Below, piece after piece: positions 1 to 10,959 of a stretch of 64,000 bases of DNA. Position numbers and translations under genes: made by a program. Position 1 is the first letter of the stretch. Each line of letters begins with the position of its first letter. Origin of the DNA: Pseudonocardia sp. HH130630-07 (GTDB lineage: Bacteria; Actinomycetota; Actinomycetes; Mycobacteriales; Pseudonocardiaceae). The stretch spans positions 186,001-250,000 of the forward strand of contig NZ_CP013854.1 of the NCBI RefSeq assembly GCF_001698125.1, read 5' to 3'. Below the pieces are notes generated by a model. The model was not told the origin of the DNA and searched no databases. It worked only from the letters and a program-made list of their open reading frames with translations.

Positions 1-1
1 C

Positions 2-610
2 GGGCTGGACCGGGAGCGGGCGACGGCGCTGATCGCCGAGTCCGACCTCACCCCGACGGTCACCGAACGGGCCGAGGACGACGTCGCGCCGGACCTGGTC
101 GCCGAGGTCGCCCCGGCGCCGGACACCCGGGTGCTGCGCGGCTCGACGGTCACCCTGTTCGTCTCCACCGGGCGTCCCGCCGTACCCGACGTCCCGGCGG
201 GCAGCGCGGTCGCCGACGCCGAGACCGCGATCCGGGAGGCCGGCCTCACCCCGGTCCGCTCGACGGCCGCGCAGGAGTACGACGCCGAGGTCCCCTCCGG
301 CGCCGTCATCCGGACCGACCCGCCGGCCGGCACCCGGGTGCCGGGCGGTGCGGCGGTCACCCTCGTCACGAGCAGCGGTGCCGAGCCGGCGCCCGCGCCG
401 GAACCGGACGTGGAGACCCCGGCGGAGTCGGTGCCGTTCGTGGTCGGGATGGACGCCGACGAGGCCGAGGAACTGCTCGAGTCCCAGGGCTACGACGTCG
501 ACATCAAGCGCAGCTTCCCGTTCGGGCGCCGGAACGGGAAGGTCGTCGGCCAGGACCCGTCGGCCGGGTCGGGCGAGCCGGGCGACACGGTCACCCTCAC
601 CGTCCTCTAG
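2..610 (+). CDS. C-terminal PASTA repeats of a Ser/Thr protein kinase (5' end outside window)
   Basis: The reading frame is open from base 2 to a TAG at 608-610, so the window begins inside the gene. The visible 202 residues are three PASTA-like repeats. The last two begin with the typical VPDV and VPFV phrases, and the repeats end in STG, SSG and TVTLTVL. PASTA domains sit outside the membrane on PknB-type kinases and sense peptidoglycan fragments. The kinase domain and membrane segment are not visible. The downstream order (DAHP synthase, Rv2179c-like RNase, PlsC) matches the mycobacterial neighbourhood of pknL (Rv2176), so a PknL-type kinase is the best guess. A penicillin-binding protein tail is possible but less likely. 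The stop codon lies in a CTAG shared with the convergent ribokinase gene. Confidence 0.8.
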   Translation, partial: GLDRERATALIAESDLTPTVTERAEDDVAPDLVAEVAPAPDTRVLRGSTVTLFVSTGRPAVPDVPAGSAVADAETAIREAGLTPVRSTAAQEYDAEVPSGAVIRTDPPAGTRVPGGAAVTLVTSSGAEPAPAPEPDVETPAESVPFVVGMDADEAEELLESQGYDVDIKRSFPFGRRNGKVVGQDPSAGSGEPGDTVTLTVL

Positions 611-1467
611 CTCCTCCCGGCCACGAGACCGAACCGCTCCCCGGCGTCCGCGGTGACCGCCGGCAGCTGGGCCCCGTCGACCGTGACCGCGTAGGCACCG
701 ACCCGGACGGCGTACCGGGCGGCGTCGGGCAGCGTGTCGCCCGCCGCGAGCCGCACGGCCACCGCGGCGAGGAAGGCGTCCCCGGAGCCGGTCGTGTCGA
801 CCGGCTCGACCGCCAGCGCGTCGACCGGGGTCCGGACGCCGTGCTCGGTGACCACGCAGCCCTGCGCACCGCGGGTGACGACGGTGCGCCCGACCGGGTG
901 CTCCCCCAGCAGGGCCGCCTCGTGCTCGTTGACGACGAGCACGTCGGTGCTCTCCAGCAGGCCGTCGGGCACCGGCCCGAACGGCGACAGGTTCAGCAGC
1001 ACGGTCGTCCCGGCCGCGCGGGCGGCCGTGGCGGCGGCGAGGACGGTGCCCAGCGGGCTCTCCAGGGACAGCGTGAGCACCGCGACGCCGTCGAACGAGG
1101 GCAGGTCGGCGGCCGCCAGCGTGGCGTTGGCCCCCGGCGAGACGACGATCGTGTTGTCCGCGGCCGCGTCGACGGTGATCACGGCGGTGCCGGTCGCGGG
1201 GCCCCGGCGGACGGCGACCCGGGACACGTCCACCCCCGCCGCGGCGACGGCGTCGCGGACCAGGGTGCCGTGCCCGTCCGTACCGACCGCGCCGACCATC
1301 GCCACGTCACCACCGAGCCGGGCCATCGCCACCGCCTGGTTGGCGCCCTTGCCGCCGGGACCGACCACCAGGTCCGCTCCGGCGACCGTCTCCCCGGCGG
1401 CGGGGAACCGGTCGGTCCGTACCACCAGGTCGGCGTTCAGCGATCCGACGACCAACACCCTGTTCAC
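607..1467 (-). CDS. rbsK: Ribokinase (PfkB family)
   Basis: This 286-residue protein is predicted to phosphorylate D-ribose at O5 with ATP in the cytoplasm. It has the N-terminal VGSLNADLV strand, the substrate-binding GGKGAN motif near residues 38-43, and the PfkB signature DTTGSGDAF near 224-232 with catalytic Asp about 230. Length is close to the usual 300. The GTG start at 1467 is chosen because AGGAGG lies about 5 nt upstream; the frame is open further upstream but shows no homology there. A LacI-family gene diverges 103 bp away and probably controls it. No ribose transporter is adjacent, so another sugar substrate cannot be excluded. Its TAG overlaps the TAG of the convergent kinase gene in the palindrome CTAG. 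Confidence 0.88.
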   Translation of the reverse strand: MNRVLVVGSLNADLVVRTDRFPAAGETVAGADLVVGPGGKGANQAVAMARLGGDVAMVGAVGTDGHGTLVRDAVAAAGVDVSRVAVRRGPATGTAVITVDAAADNTIVVSPGANATLAAADLPSFDGVAVLTLSLESPLGTVLAAATAARAAGTTVLLNLSPFGPVPDGLLESTDVLVVNEHEAALLGEHPVGRTVVTRGAQGCVVTEHGVRTPVDALAVEPVDTTGSGDAFLAAVAVRLAAGDTLPDAARYAVRVGAYAVTVDGAQLPAVTADAGERFGLVAGRS

Positions 1468-1514
1468 ACGTCCTCCTCGTCCGGTCTGTTCCCTGCACGA
1501 TCGCACGCCGGGGG

Positions 1515-1526
1515 TCAAGCGCGTGA
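1515..1526. promoter_or_regulatory. Candidate LacI-family operator between rbsK and its regulator
   Basis: TCAAGCGCGTGA is a 12-bp palindrome with one mismatched pair, centred on GC, in the 103-bp divergent spacer. LacI-family sites typically have a central CG or GC step, so autoregulation plus rbsK control is plausible. This is seen as sequence only; binding is inferred. Confidence 0.4.
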
Positions 1527-1570
1527 TGGGAACGGCCCGGGTACCCGGCGCACCCCGGTAGTCTCGGCGG

Positions 1571-2592
1571 ATGACCGGACCGGGGACACGGCGGGTGACC
1601 GCGGCGATGGTGGCCGAGCGCGCGGGCACCAGCGTCTCGACGGTGTCCCTCGTGGTCAACGGGAAGTCCCGGGGGCGGGTGTCCGCGGTGATCACCGAAC
1701 GCGTCCGGGACGCCGTGGCCGACCTCGGCTACGTCGTCGACCACGTGGCGAGCTCGCTGGCCAGGGGATCGACCGATCTCGTCGTGCTGCTCGCCCCGGA
1801 CCTGACCAACCCGTTCTTCGGGCGGGTGGTGTCCGGTATCCGCGAGGCGCTCGGGGAGCACCACCAGCTGATGCAGTCGGTCATCACCGGCGGGGAGCAG
1901 CCGACCGCGGGGAGCGTCCGCCGGGTGACGGCGTTCCGCCCGGCGGGGCTGCTGGTGCACGCCCCGTCCGAGGACTTCCTCGACGACCTCGACCCGGGCG
2001 GGCCCCCGGTGGTGCTGCTCGACGCGCCGGGCTTCGCCGACCGGGCCGCCACGGTCACCTTCGACCTGCGCCCCGGGGTGCGGGAGCTGGTCCGGCACCT
2101 GGCCGGCGCCGGGCACCGGCGGATCGCCTACCTGGACGGGTCGACGCCGTCGGCGACCTTCACCCTGCGCCGTGGCCTGCTGCGCGACCTCGGGGCGGAG
2201 CACGGGCTCACCGTGCTCGGCACCGGGCCGGCGGACACCGTCGCGGCCGGGCTGACCCTGGACGCCGCGGCCACCGCCGCCGCCGCGGCACTCCCGGGCT
2301 GGCGGGCGGCCGGGGTCACGGCGGTCGTCGCCGCCGCGGACACCCTGGCCTACGGCGTGCTCGCCGCCGCCCGGGAGGCCGGGCTGGCGGTGCCGGGCGA
2401 CCTCGCCGTCGCCGGGTTCGACGACCTGCCCTACTCCCGGGTGACCGCACCGGCGCTGACCAGCGTCGCGCTGCCCGCCGAGGAACTCGGCCGGGCGGCC
2501 GCGCGACGCCTCACCGACCTGCTCGGCGGCCACCGCACCGCGGCGACCGGACCGTTGCCGACCGGCCTGGCGGTGCGGGGCAGCACCGGCCC

Positions 2593-2599
<7 letters not shown>
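1571..2599 (+). CDS. LacI family transcriptional regulator
   Basis: A 342-residue regulator. Residues about 9-55 form the LacI helix-turn-helix (VTAAMVAERAGTSVSTVSLV) followed by the hinge helix (VDHVASSLARG). The rest is a periplasmic-binding-protein-like ligand domain containing the usual LLAPDLTNPFFGRVV, and near the end the family phrase DLAVAGFDDLPYSRV. Length is normal. ATG is the first start and no upstream extension is supported. It diverges from ribokinase, which suggests it senses a pentose or a related ligand and represses rbsK and itself. The ligand cannot be read from sequence. Confidence 0.88.
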
Positions 2600-4636
<2,037 letters not shown>

Positions 4637-4707
4637 TCACGGACCGGCAGGCGTCCGGCCGGATGTGGCCGCCGGGCCTCCCGATCGGCCGTCACCGGGG
4701 ACCGGGC

Positions 4708-5463
4708 TCAGCTGGCCCGGGAGTCGGGGACGTTCGCGTCCGGCCGGCCGGTCGCCCCGCGCGACGTCGCCGGCGGCGGCGCGCCCGCCGCGGCCCGTTC
4801 CTTGACCGAGGCCGCGTACCGGTCGACGTAGGTCTGCCCGGACAGCTCCATCAGCGAGTACATGATCTCGTCGGTCATCGACCGCTCGATGAACCGGTCC
4901 CCGGCCATGCCCTCGTAGCGGGAGAAGTCCAGCGGCTCCCCGATGACGATCCGCACCTTGCGCGGCCGCCACATCTTCGAGCCGATCGGGTTGACCCGGT
5001 CGGTCCCGACCATCGCGACCGGGATCACCGGCACGCCGGCCTCCAGGGCCATCCGGGCCACCCCGGTCTTGCCCTTGTAGAGCTTGCCGTCGGGCGAGCG
5101 GGTGCCCTCCGGGTAGATGCCCAGCAGCTTGCCCTCCCCGAGCAGCCGCACCGCGGTGTCCATGGCCGCCCGGGCCGCGGAGCCGCCGGAGCGGTCCACC
5201 GGCACCTGGCCGACGCCGGTGAAGAACACCTTCTTGAGCCAGCCGCGCAGTCCCGGCTCGGTGAAGTACTCCCGCTTGGCCAGGAACGTGACCCGGCGCG
5301 GCAGCATCAACGGTAGGAAGAACGAGTCGGCGACGGCGAGGTGGTTGCTGGCGAGGATCGCGCCGGCCCCCTCGGGGACGTGCTCGGCGCCCCGGACCTC
5401 GGGCCGGCAGAACAGACGCATCAACGGACCGAGCAGCACGAACTTGGACCACCAGTACAGCAC
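4708..5463 (-). CDS. plsC: 1-acyl-sn-glycerol-3-phosphate acyltransferase (PlsC family)
   Basis: A 251-residue acyltransferase predicted to acylate lysophosphatidate at the inner membrane face. The catalytic motif appears as SNHLAVADS (His and Asp four residues apart, near 40-45), and the substrate-binding EGTRS motif near 119. A hydrophobic N-terminus (WWSKFVLLGPLMRLF) may insert into the membrane. The last 30 residues are Pro/Ala-rich and probably disordered. GTG at 5463 follows a GGGAGG stretch. Position after DAHP synthase and the exoribonuclease matches Rv2182c in mycobacteria. Confidence 0.9.
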   Translation of the reverse strand: MLYWWSKFVLLGPLMRLFCRPEVRGAEHVPEGAGAILASNHLAVADSFFLPLMLPRRVTFLAKREYFTEPGLRGWLKKVFFTGVGQVPVDRSGGSAARAAMDTAVRLLGEGKLLGIYPEGTRSPDGKLYKGKTGVARMALEAGVPVIPVAMVGTDRVNPIGSKMWRPRKVRIVIGEPLDFSRYEGMAGDRFIERSMTDEIMYSLMELSGQTYVDRYAASVKERAAAGAPPPATSRGATGRPDANVPDSRAS

Positions 5464-5591
5464 CCTGCGCTGCCTCCCTACCGACTTCGCGGCGTCAGCC
5501 TACGGAGCGCCCCGCGCTCCTCACAACGGGGCCGTGGTCACCGACCGGCGGCGTGACAGGATGGCACCGGCACGCGCCGGGAGGGACGGGC

Positions 5592-6056
5592 ATGGACGCT
5601 GCACGCGACCGCGACGATCGGCCGGACGACGAGTTCGAGTCCATCGTCGCGGGCTGGCGCGACGAGGGCTCGGTGCCGGACTGGCCGGACCCCGGGGAAT
5701 CCACCGGGCCCACCGCGCACGCCGATCCCGCCGCACCGGCCGTCCAGCCGGGCGAGCGGCCGGGACACCGGCCCGGCCCGGCCGCGGAGATCGACTCCGA
5801 CGAGGGGCACTACCACCCGCCGGACCCGCCGCCGCTGCCGCGGCCCGGGCCGCCCGCCGTCGTCGGTGGCGGGCTCATCGTGTTCGGCGTGCTGCTGTGC
5901 GTGGCGCCGAGCGTGCTCGGCGTCGGCGGCACCTGGCCGCTCCCGCTCGGGCTGGTGCTCGTCGCCGCCGGGCTGACCTGGCTGGTCCTGCGGCTGTGGA
6001 CCCCGGACCACGGCGACGACGCCCCCGACCCCGACGACGACGGCTCCCGGATCTGA
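5592..6056 (+). CDS. Small membrane protein, acidic Pro-rich N-terminus and two C-terminal helices
   Basis: I do not recognise a named family. The 154-residue protein has an acidic, Pro-rich, probably disordered first 90 residues (DDEFESIVAGWRDEGS, later DPPPLPRPGPP) and then two hydrophobic segments (about 95-115 and 120-138), ending in an acidic tail. ATG at 5592 is preferred because GGAGG lies 7 nt upstream; a GTG 13 codons earlier has no ribosome site. The gene diverges from plsC and converges on the GH130 gene with an 11-bp gap. Its position in the conserved envelope block suggests a cell-envelope role, but nothing in the sequence proves one. Confidence 0.7.
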   Translation: MDAARDRDDRPDDEFESIVAGWRDEGSVPDWPDPGESTGPTAHADPAAPAVQPGERPGHRPGPAAEIDSDEGHYHPPDPPPLPRPGPPAVVGGGLIVFGVLLCVAPSVLGVGGTWPLPLGLVLVAAGLTWLVLRLWTPDHGDDAPDPDDDGSRI

Positions 6057-6067
6057 CCGTCCGCCGG

Positions 6068-7126
6068 TCACGGCCGGGCCGCGGCGCCCGCCCGCCACCG
6101 CGGGTCGCCGATCGGCACGATCGTGGCGAGCAGGTCGTCGAGGCCGGCCACGGCCAGTGCGACGCAGGTGTCGGCCGCCCCGTAGTAGATCTTCACCTCG
6201 CCGTCCGGCTCGGCGACCATGCCGCACGGGAAGATCACGTCCCCGCGGAAACCGGTCGTCTCGTAGTGCTCGCGCGGGCTGAGCAGCGGCTCCGGTGCCA
6301 GCCCCACGACGCGGGCGGGGTCGTCGAGGTCCAGCAGCACCAGACCGGCGTGGTAGCGCTTGGTCCAGTGCTGGTCGCCCCAGGCGGACAGCGGCCGGTC
6401 CGAGCGGCCGACCACGTGCACCGCGGCCAGCCAGCCCTGCGGGGTGCGGATCGGCGGGGCGGCCGGGCCGATCTTCGCGCCGCCGTAGGGCACCTCCTCG
6501 CTGCCCAGCACCAACCGTGCGCCGCCCCAGTGCACCAGGTCCGGGGAGCGCGACGCCCAGATGTCGAAGCTCTCCGGGTCCGCCCGCCCGTAGCTCGCGA
6601 ACGGGCGCTCCAGCCGGTGGTAGGCGCCGTCGATCCGCTCCGGGAACAGCACCGTGTTCCGGTTGTCGGGCACCGTCGTGCCGTGCAGCTCGAACCGGGC
6701 GAGATCGTCGGTGGTGAGGACGGCGCCGAGGATCCCGTGCGCGGTGTCGACGGCGGCGGTCAGGTGGATCCGGTCGTCGATCACCGTGATCCGCGGGTCG
6801 TAGACCCGGCGGATCTCGCTCCGGCCGAACCGCGGGTCGGCCAGGTCGTGCCACCACTCGCGGGCCTGCTCCACGGTGAGCACCGGCCGGGGGTCGACGG
6901 TCCAGTCCACCCCGTCGGGACTGCGGGCGAGCCCCAGGCAGCTGCCCGCGAAGTCGGCGCCGCCCCGGTAACCGTGGTCGTCGCGGAAGACCATGACGTA
7001 CTCCGCGCCGGAGCCGGTGCCGATCTTCGCGACACCGGCGTTGAACACGCAGTCGGCCGGGTACGGGACGTCCGACGCGGTCAGCACCGGGTTGCCGGGG
7101 TGGCGCCGCACGACGGCGGGGCTCAT
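6068..7126 (-). CDS. Glycoside hydrolase family 130 protein (probable mannoside phosphorylase)
   Basis: A 352-residue five-bladed beta-propeller enzyme. GH130 members mostly phosphorolyse or hydrolyse beta-mannosides. Visible family features are the N-terminal HPGNPVL..FNAGVAKIG, the YDPRIT phrase where GH130 places its catalytic Asp, GAKIGPAAPPIRTPQGWL, and FPCGMV near the C-terminus. The length fits a single-domain enzyme and no signal peptide is seen, so it acts inside the cell on imported oligosaccharide. It is the last gene of the Lpl-type operon, its ATG overlapping the lipoprotein stop in ATGA. Exact linkage (beta-1,2 or beta-1,4) cannot be told. Confidence 0.85.
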   Translation of the reverse strand: MSPAVVRRHPGNPVLTASDVPYPADCVFNAGVAKIGTGSGAEYVMVFRDDHGYRGGADFAGSCLGLARSPDGVDWTVDPRPVLTVEQAREWWHDLADPRFGRSEIRRVYDPRITVIDDRIHLTAAVDTAHGILGAVLTTDDLARFELHGTTVPDNRNTVLFPERIDGAYHRLERPFASYGRADPESFDIWASRSPDLVHWGGARLVLGSEEVPYGGAKIGPAAPPIRTPQGWLAAVHVVGRSDRPLSAWGDQHWTKRYHAGLVLLDLDDPARVVGLAPEPLLSPREHYETTGFRGDVIFPCGMVAEPDGEVKIYYGAADTCVALAVAGLDDLLATIVPIGDPRWRAGAAARP

Positions 7127-8745
7127 GCCTCCTGCCCCCGTGCGGCGAGCGCCTGTTCGTACTCCGCGCGCATCTGGTCGCCACCGCCGCGGCGCCAGTC
7201 GGCGATCGCCTCGTCCCAGGCCGAGACCGGCAGCCGGCCGAGGAAGATCTGGTTGCGGGTGTCGTCGAGCGCCTTGTACAGCGACTTGCCCTTGATGGAC
7301 TTCGTCGGCGAGTACAGGCCGCTCGTGGCGTTCGTGACCGCGGCCGGCATCGAGGCCACGAGGTTGTCGTAGACCATGTCGGTCGCCTCCGGGTGCCCGG
7401 CGTAGTAGATCGGCATCGGGCAGTCGACGAGGTACTGCGTCGGGAACGCGCTCAGCGCCGTCTCGCTGGCGCCGAGGTCGTTCTGCACCGGCTGGCCGCC
7501 CTCGAACGCGAAGTGCCTGCCCTCGGTCCCGTAGCGGCGGAACAGGTACTCCTCGGACCCGAACGGTGTGGCCAGCCAGTTCAGCAGGCTCAGCATGGTC
7601 CGGATCCGCTCGGGCGAGGCCTTGTCCAGCGCGGTGATCGAGTGGTTCGACGGGCCGACCCACAGCGGGCCGGGACCGCCGTCCGGGCCAGGGACCACCG
7701 GCAGGGCGATCTCGTAGGAGTCCCCGGCGACGTTCTGCTGGTAGTAGGCGTTGAGGCCGGGGAAGGTGTCCTGGGCCATCAGCCCGGAGCCCTCGTTGAA
7801 CCACAGCTTCAGGTCGGCCCGGGAGACGCTCACGCTGTCCGGGTGCACCAGCCCCTCGCGGATGAGCCGGGCGCCGATGTCGAGCACGTCCTTGAAGCCG
7901 TCCAGCTCCCGGTAGTAGACGAACCGCGGCCCGTCCAGCGCCCAGGTGTTGGGCAGCCCGAGCATCCGGGACAGCACGATGTCCGGGACCTGGCAGAAGG
8001 CCCAGCGGTTGGCCGGGACGTCGGTCAGCTCGCGGGCCATCCCGATCAGGTCGTCCACCGAGCCGAAGTCCGTACCGACCCCGCGCTCGGCGAACAGGTC
8101 GGCCCGGCAGAACAGCTGCTCGGTGTTCAGCACCCCGCGCGGGACGGGCACCGCGTAGATCCCGCCGGAGTACACGCAGGACCGCCAGGACTCGGTCGGG
8201 ATGTTGGCCAGGAACGGGTAGTCCAGGATCGCGTCCCCGGACAGGAACTCGGTGAGGTCATGGGCCCGCGCCTCCAGGAACTGCGGCAGGTACGGGAAGT
8301 CGACGTCGACGTTGAACACGTCGCCCAGCACGTCACCCGCCACCGAGGTCGCGAACTTGCTCGCGTAGTCCGCGTCCGGGGTGATCGTGACGTCGACCCG
8401 GCTCCCCAGCCGGGCGTTCAGCTCCTGCCAGTAGGCGTTGCGGTCCTGGGTGGGCGGGATCGGGGACACGGTGCGGGTGCTCCCGGTGAACGGCGTGCCG
8501 TCGCCGGGGGTGCGCCCGCCCAGCACGACCGGACGCTCGGCGGGGAACGTCCGGTACGCGTCCGGCATCCGCGGGTCGACGGTCGGCAGGTCCGGCGCCG
8601 GCCCGGCGAAGCGCCGGTAGGTCGGCAGCGCGACCGGTGCGTTGATCGCGGCGACGTCGGTCGAGCGGGTGACCGTCGAGCAGCCGACGAGTCCGGGTGC
8701 GGCGAGGACGGCGAGCGTGCCGCCCAGCAGGGTGCGCCGGTTCAT
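7123..8745 (-). CDS. Lipoprotein sugar-binding component of an Lpl-type ABC importer
   Basis: A 540-residue extracellular solute-binding protein. The N-terminus MNRRTLLGGTLAVLAAPGLVGCS is a lipoprotein signal with lipobox LVGC (Cys about 23). The large size and phrases such as FNEGSGLMAQDTFPG place it with LplA/YtcQ-like binding proteins for complex carbohydrates. I prefer the ATG at 8745, because GAAGGG sits 9 nt before it; an ATG three codons upstream (8754) overlaps the permease stop in ATGA. It lies between the LplC-type permease and the GH130 enzyme, which implies a mannoside-containing oligosaccharide ligand. No ATPase gene is in the operon, so a shared MsiK-type ATPase elsewhere is likely. 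Confidence 0.87.
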   Translation of the reverse strand: MNRRTLLGGTLAVLAAPGLVGCSTVTRSTDVAAINAPVALPTYRRFAGPAPDLPTVDPRMPDAYRTFPAERPVVLGGRTPGDGTPFTGSTRTVSPIPPTQDRNAYWQELNARLGSRVDVTITPDADYASKFATSVAGDVLGDVFNVDVDFPYLPQFLEARAHDLTEFLSGDAILDYPFLANIPTESWRSCVYSGGIYAVPVPRGVLNTEQLFCRADLFAERGVGTDFGSVDDLIGMARELTDVPANRWAFCQVPDIVLSRMLGLPNTWALDGPRFVYYRELDGFKDVLDIGARLIREGLVHPDSVSVSRADLKLWFNEGSGLMAQDTFPGLNAYYQQNVAGDSYEIALPVVPGPDGGPGPLWVGPSNHSITALDKASPERIRTMLSLLNWLATPFGSEEYLFRRYGTEGRHFAFEGGQPVQNDLGASETALSAFPTQYLVDCPMPIYYAGHPEATDMVYDNLVASMPAAVTNATSGLYSPTKSIKGKSLYKALDDTRNQIFLGRLPVSAWDEAIADWRRGGGDQMRAEYEQALAARGQEA

Positions 8746-8750
8746 GCGGG

Positions 8751-9641
8751 TCATCCCTTCACCGCCCCGGTCAGCACGCCCTTCGCGAAGTGGCGCTGCA
8801 GGAACGGGTAGACCACCAGGATCGGGACGATCGCCACCACTAGGATCGCCATCTGGATCGACGTCTGCGGCGGTAGCTGGTCGACCGCCCCGAGATCGGA
8901 CCCGCCCAGCTGGGCGTTGTCGACGACGTAGGTGCGCAGCACCAGCTGCAGCGGCCACTTGGCGGTGTCGTTGAGGTAGAGCAGCGCGTTGAAGAACGCG
9001 TTCCAGTAGGCGACGGCGTAGAACAGCCCGACCACCGCCAGCACCGCCCGCGACAGCGGCAGCACGACGCGGGCGAACACCGCGAAGTCCCCCGCCCCGT
9101 CGATCCGGGCGCTGTCGATCAGCTCCTGCGGGATCTGCATGAAGAACGCCCGCAGCACGACGACGTTGAACGCGCTCACCGCCGTCGGCAGGATCAGCGC
9201 CCAGTACGAGTCGAGCAGCCCGAGCTCCTTGACCACCAGGTAGTTCGGGATCAGGCCGGGCGCGAAGAACATCGTCAGCAGGACGGTCATGAGGATCGCC
9301 CGCCGGCCGAAGGTCCCCGGCCTGCTCAGCGCGTAGGCCAGCATCGCCGAGGCCACCAGGCTGAGCACCGTGCCGATGACGGTGATCCCGATGCTGACGA
9401 CCAGCGCCCTGGTCACCACGCCACCGGCGAGGATCGAGCGGTAGGCGGTCAGGTCGAGACCCTCGGGCCACAGCACGAACCCGCCGGCCTCGGTGACCTG
9501 CTCGGGGGTGGCCAGGCTGGTCGAGACGATGCCGACGAACGGCACCACCACGACCGCGCAGATCACGAGCAGCACCACGCCCTTGAGCGCGCGGACCGCC
9601 GTCGAGGGGGGCGCCTGGTGCGGCGCTCGCGCGGTGGTCAT
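8751..9641 (-). CDS. Carbohydrate ABC transporter permease (LplC/MalG type)
   Basis: A 296-residue inner-membrane permease with six predicted helices, the first near residues 19-42 (VVLLVICAVVVVPFVGIV). The EAA loop that contacts the ATPase is visible as ELIDSARIDGAGDFAVFARVVLP. The end HFAKGVLTGAVKG is typical of LplC proteins. ATG at 9641 overlaps the stop of the preceding permease (ATGA), and its own TGA overlaps an ATG of the lipoprotein, so all four genes of the operon appear translationally coupled. Confidence 0.92.
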   Translation of the reverse strand: MTTARAPHQAPPSTAVRALKGVVLLVICAVVVVPFVGIVSTSLATPEQVTEAGGFVLWPEGLDLTAYRSILAGGVVTRALVVSIGITVIGTVLSLVASAMLAYALSRPGTFGRRAILMTVLLTMFFAPGLIPNYLVVKELGLLDSYWALILPTAVSAFNVVVLRAFFMQIPQELIDSARIDGAGDFAVFARVVLPLSRAVLAVVGLFYAVAYWNAFFNALLYLNDTAKWPLQLVLRTYVVDNAQLGGSDLGAVDQLPPQTSIQMAILVVAIVPILVVYPFLQRHFAKGVLTGAVKG

Positions 9642-10684
9642 CTGCGGTACACCCCCGCCTCACCGAAGACGTGTGCGATCTTGTTGGCGCCGACCACGAG
9701 GATCACCGCGATCACTCCCTTGAACAGCCCGACGGCCGCGGCGATCCCCCACTGCCCGCCGAGGATCCCGGTGTTGTAGACGTAGGTGTCGAGCACCTCG
9801 CTCGCGGCGATGCCGACGCCGGCCTGCTGCAGGATGATCTGCTCGAAGCCGACCGTCAGCGAGTCGCCGAGCCGCAGGATCAGCAGCAGGATGATGATCC
9901 CGCGCAGCCCCGGCAGCGTGATGTGCCAGAGCTGCCGCAGCCGCGACGCGCCGTCCACCGCGGCGGCCTCGTACTGCGCGGTGTCGATCTGGGAGAGCAC
10001 CGCGAGGAACAGGATGGTGGCCCAGCCGGTGTCCTTCCAGATCACCTGGCTGGTGATCAGCGCGACGAAGGTGTCCGGGTTGCCCATGATGTCGATCGGG
10101 GTGCCGCCGGCGGCGCGCAGCGCGTTGTTGAGCATCCCGGTGCCACCGAGCATGTGCTGGAAGACGGCGACCACGATCACCCAGGACAGGAAGTGCGGCA
10201 GGTAGAGGATCGACTGCACGATCTGCTTGAGCCGGTCCGAGAGCAGGCTGTTGAGCAGCAGTGCCAGCAGGATCGGCGCCGGGAAGGCGAACACGACCTG
10301 CACCAGCGTGATCACCAGGGTGTTGCGCAGTGCCTGCAGGAACGCCGGGTCCCCGCCGAAGACGACGCCGAAGTTCTCCCACCCCACCCAGGCGCTCTGC
10401 CCCAGCGGGACGAACGGCAGGTACTCCTGGAAGGCGATGAAGTTCGCCAGCAGCGGCAGGTAGGAGAACGTCAGGATCAGGGCGAGCCCGGGTACCGCCA
10501 TCGCGAGCAGCACCCGGTCGCGGCGGATCATCTGGAGCCAGGTCGGCCTGCGCACCGGGCCGACGTCGGCCGGGTCGTGTGTGCCGGCCGGTGGCCGCGC
10601 CGGTCCGGGTGGCGGGGTCCGGCGGGACGGCGGTCGCGGCCGGTGCCCGGCCCGGTCGGCCGTCGCGTTGCGGTCTGGTGGCAC
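9638..10684 (-). CDS. Carbohydrate ABC transporter permease (LplB type)
   Basis: First gene of the sugar operon, 348 residues with six predicted helices starting near residue 58. The EAA loop reads QYEAAAVDGASRLRQLWHITLP. The first 50 residues are Pro/Arg-rich and cytoplasmic. GTG at 10684 is chosen because GAGGAGGG lies about 5 nt upstream; the frame stays open to 10822 but that part lacks permease similarity. It pairs with the downstream LplC-type permease to form the channel. The operon promoter is probably in the 275-bp space upstream, which holds the direct repeats at 10846-10880. Confidence 0.9.
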   Translation of the reverse strand: MPPDRNATADRAGHRPRPPSRRTPPPGPARPPAGTHDPADVGPVRRPTWLQMIRRDRVLLAMAVPGLALILTFSYLPLLANFIAFQEYLPFVPLGQSAWVGWENFGVVFGGDPAFLQALRNTLVITLVQVVFAFPAPILLALLLNSLLSDRLKQIVQSILYLPHFLSWVIVVAVFQHMLGGTGMLNNALRAAGGTPIDIMGNPDTFVALITSQVIWKDTGWATILFLAVLSQIDTAQYEAAAVDGASRLRQLWHITLPGLRGIIILLLILRLGDSLTVGFEQIILQQAGVGIAASEVLDTYVYNTGILGGQWGIAAAVGLFKGVIAVILVVGANKIAHVFGEAGVYRR

Positions 10685-10845
10685 GAGCCCTCCTCGTCGA
10701 GTAACCAATGCCTTGCGGGTCCAGCTCGGGTCGTGCTGCGGGCGCGCCGGAGCCGGGTCGCGCCGTGGCGTGGCGCGTCCCGCGCACCCGCACGGCGGAC
10801 CCGTCGCGGTCCGTCCGGCCACCGGCGCGTCGCTGCGCCAGATGT

Positions 10846-10880
10846 GATTTACATCGTAGTATGAGATTTACAACGTAGTA
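10846..10880. promoter_or_regulatory. Paired 16-bp direct repeats, candidate operator/promoter of the GH130 operon
   Basis: GATTTACATCGTAGTA (10846-10861) and GATTTACAACGTAGTA (10865-10880) differ at one base and are spaced 19 bp start to start, about two helical turns. Each core TACnnCGTAGTA is itself a near palindrome. The AT-rich patch stands out in GC-rich DNA and lies 162 bp upstream of the first permease start, downstream of glkA. Read on the minus strand, a TTG-starting -35-like hexamer is present. The regulator is unknown; the LacI protein at 1571 is one candidate. Confidence 0.55.
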
Positions 10881-10959
10881 GAGCGTGAGCGGCGATGTCC
10901 GTCAAGTAACGGAACGGAGAACGCCCGGAGACCGGCCGCGGGACGGCCCGGCCCGGTGA

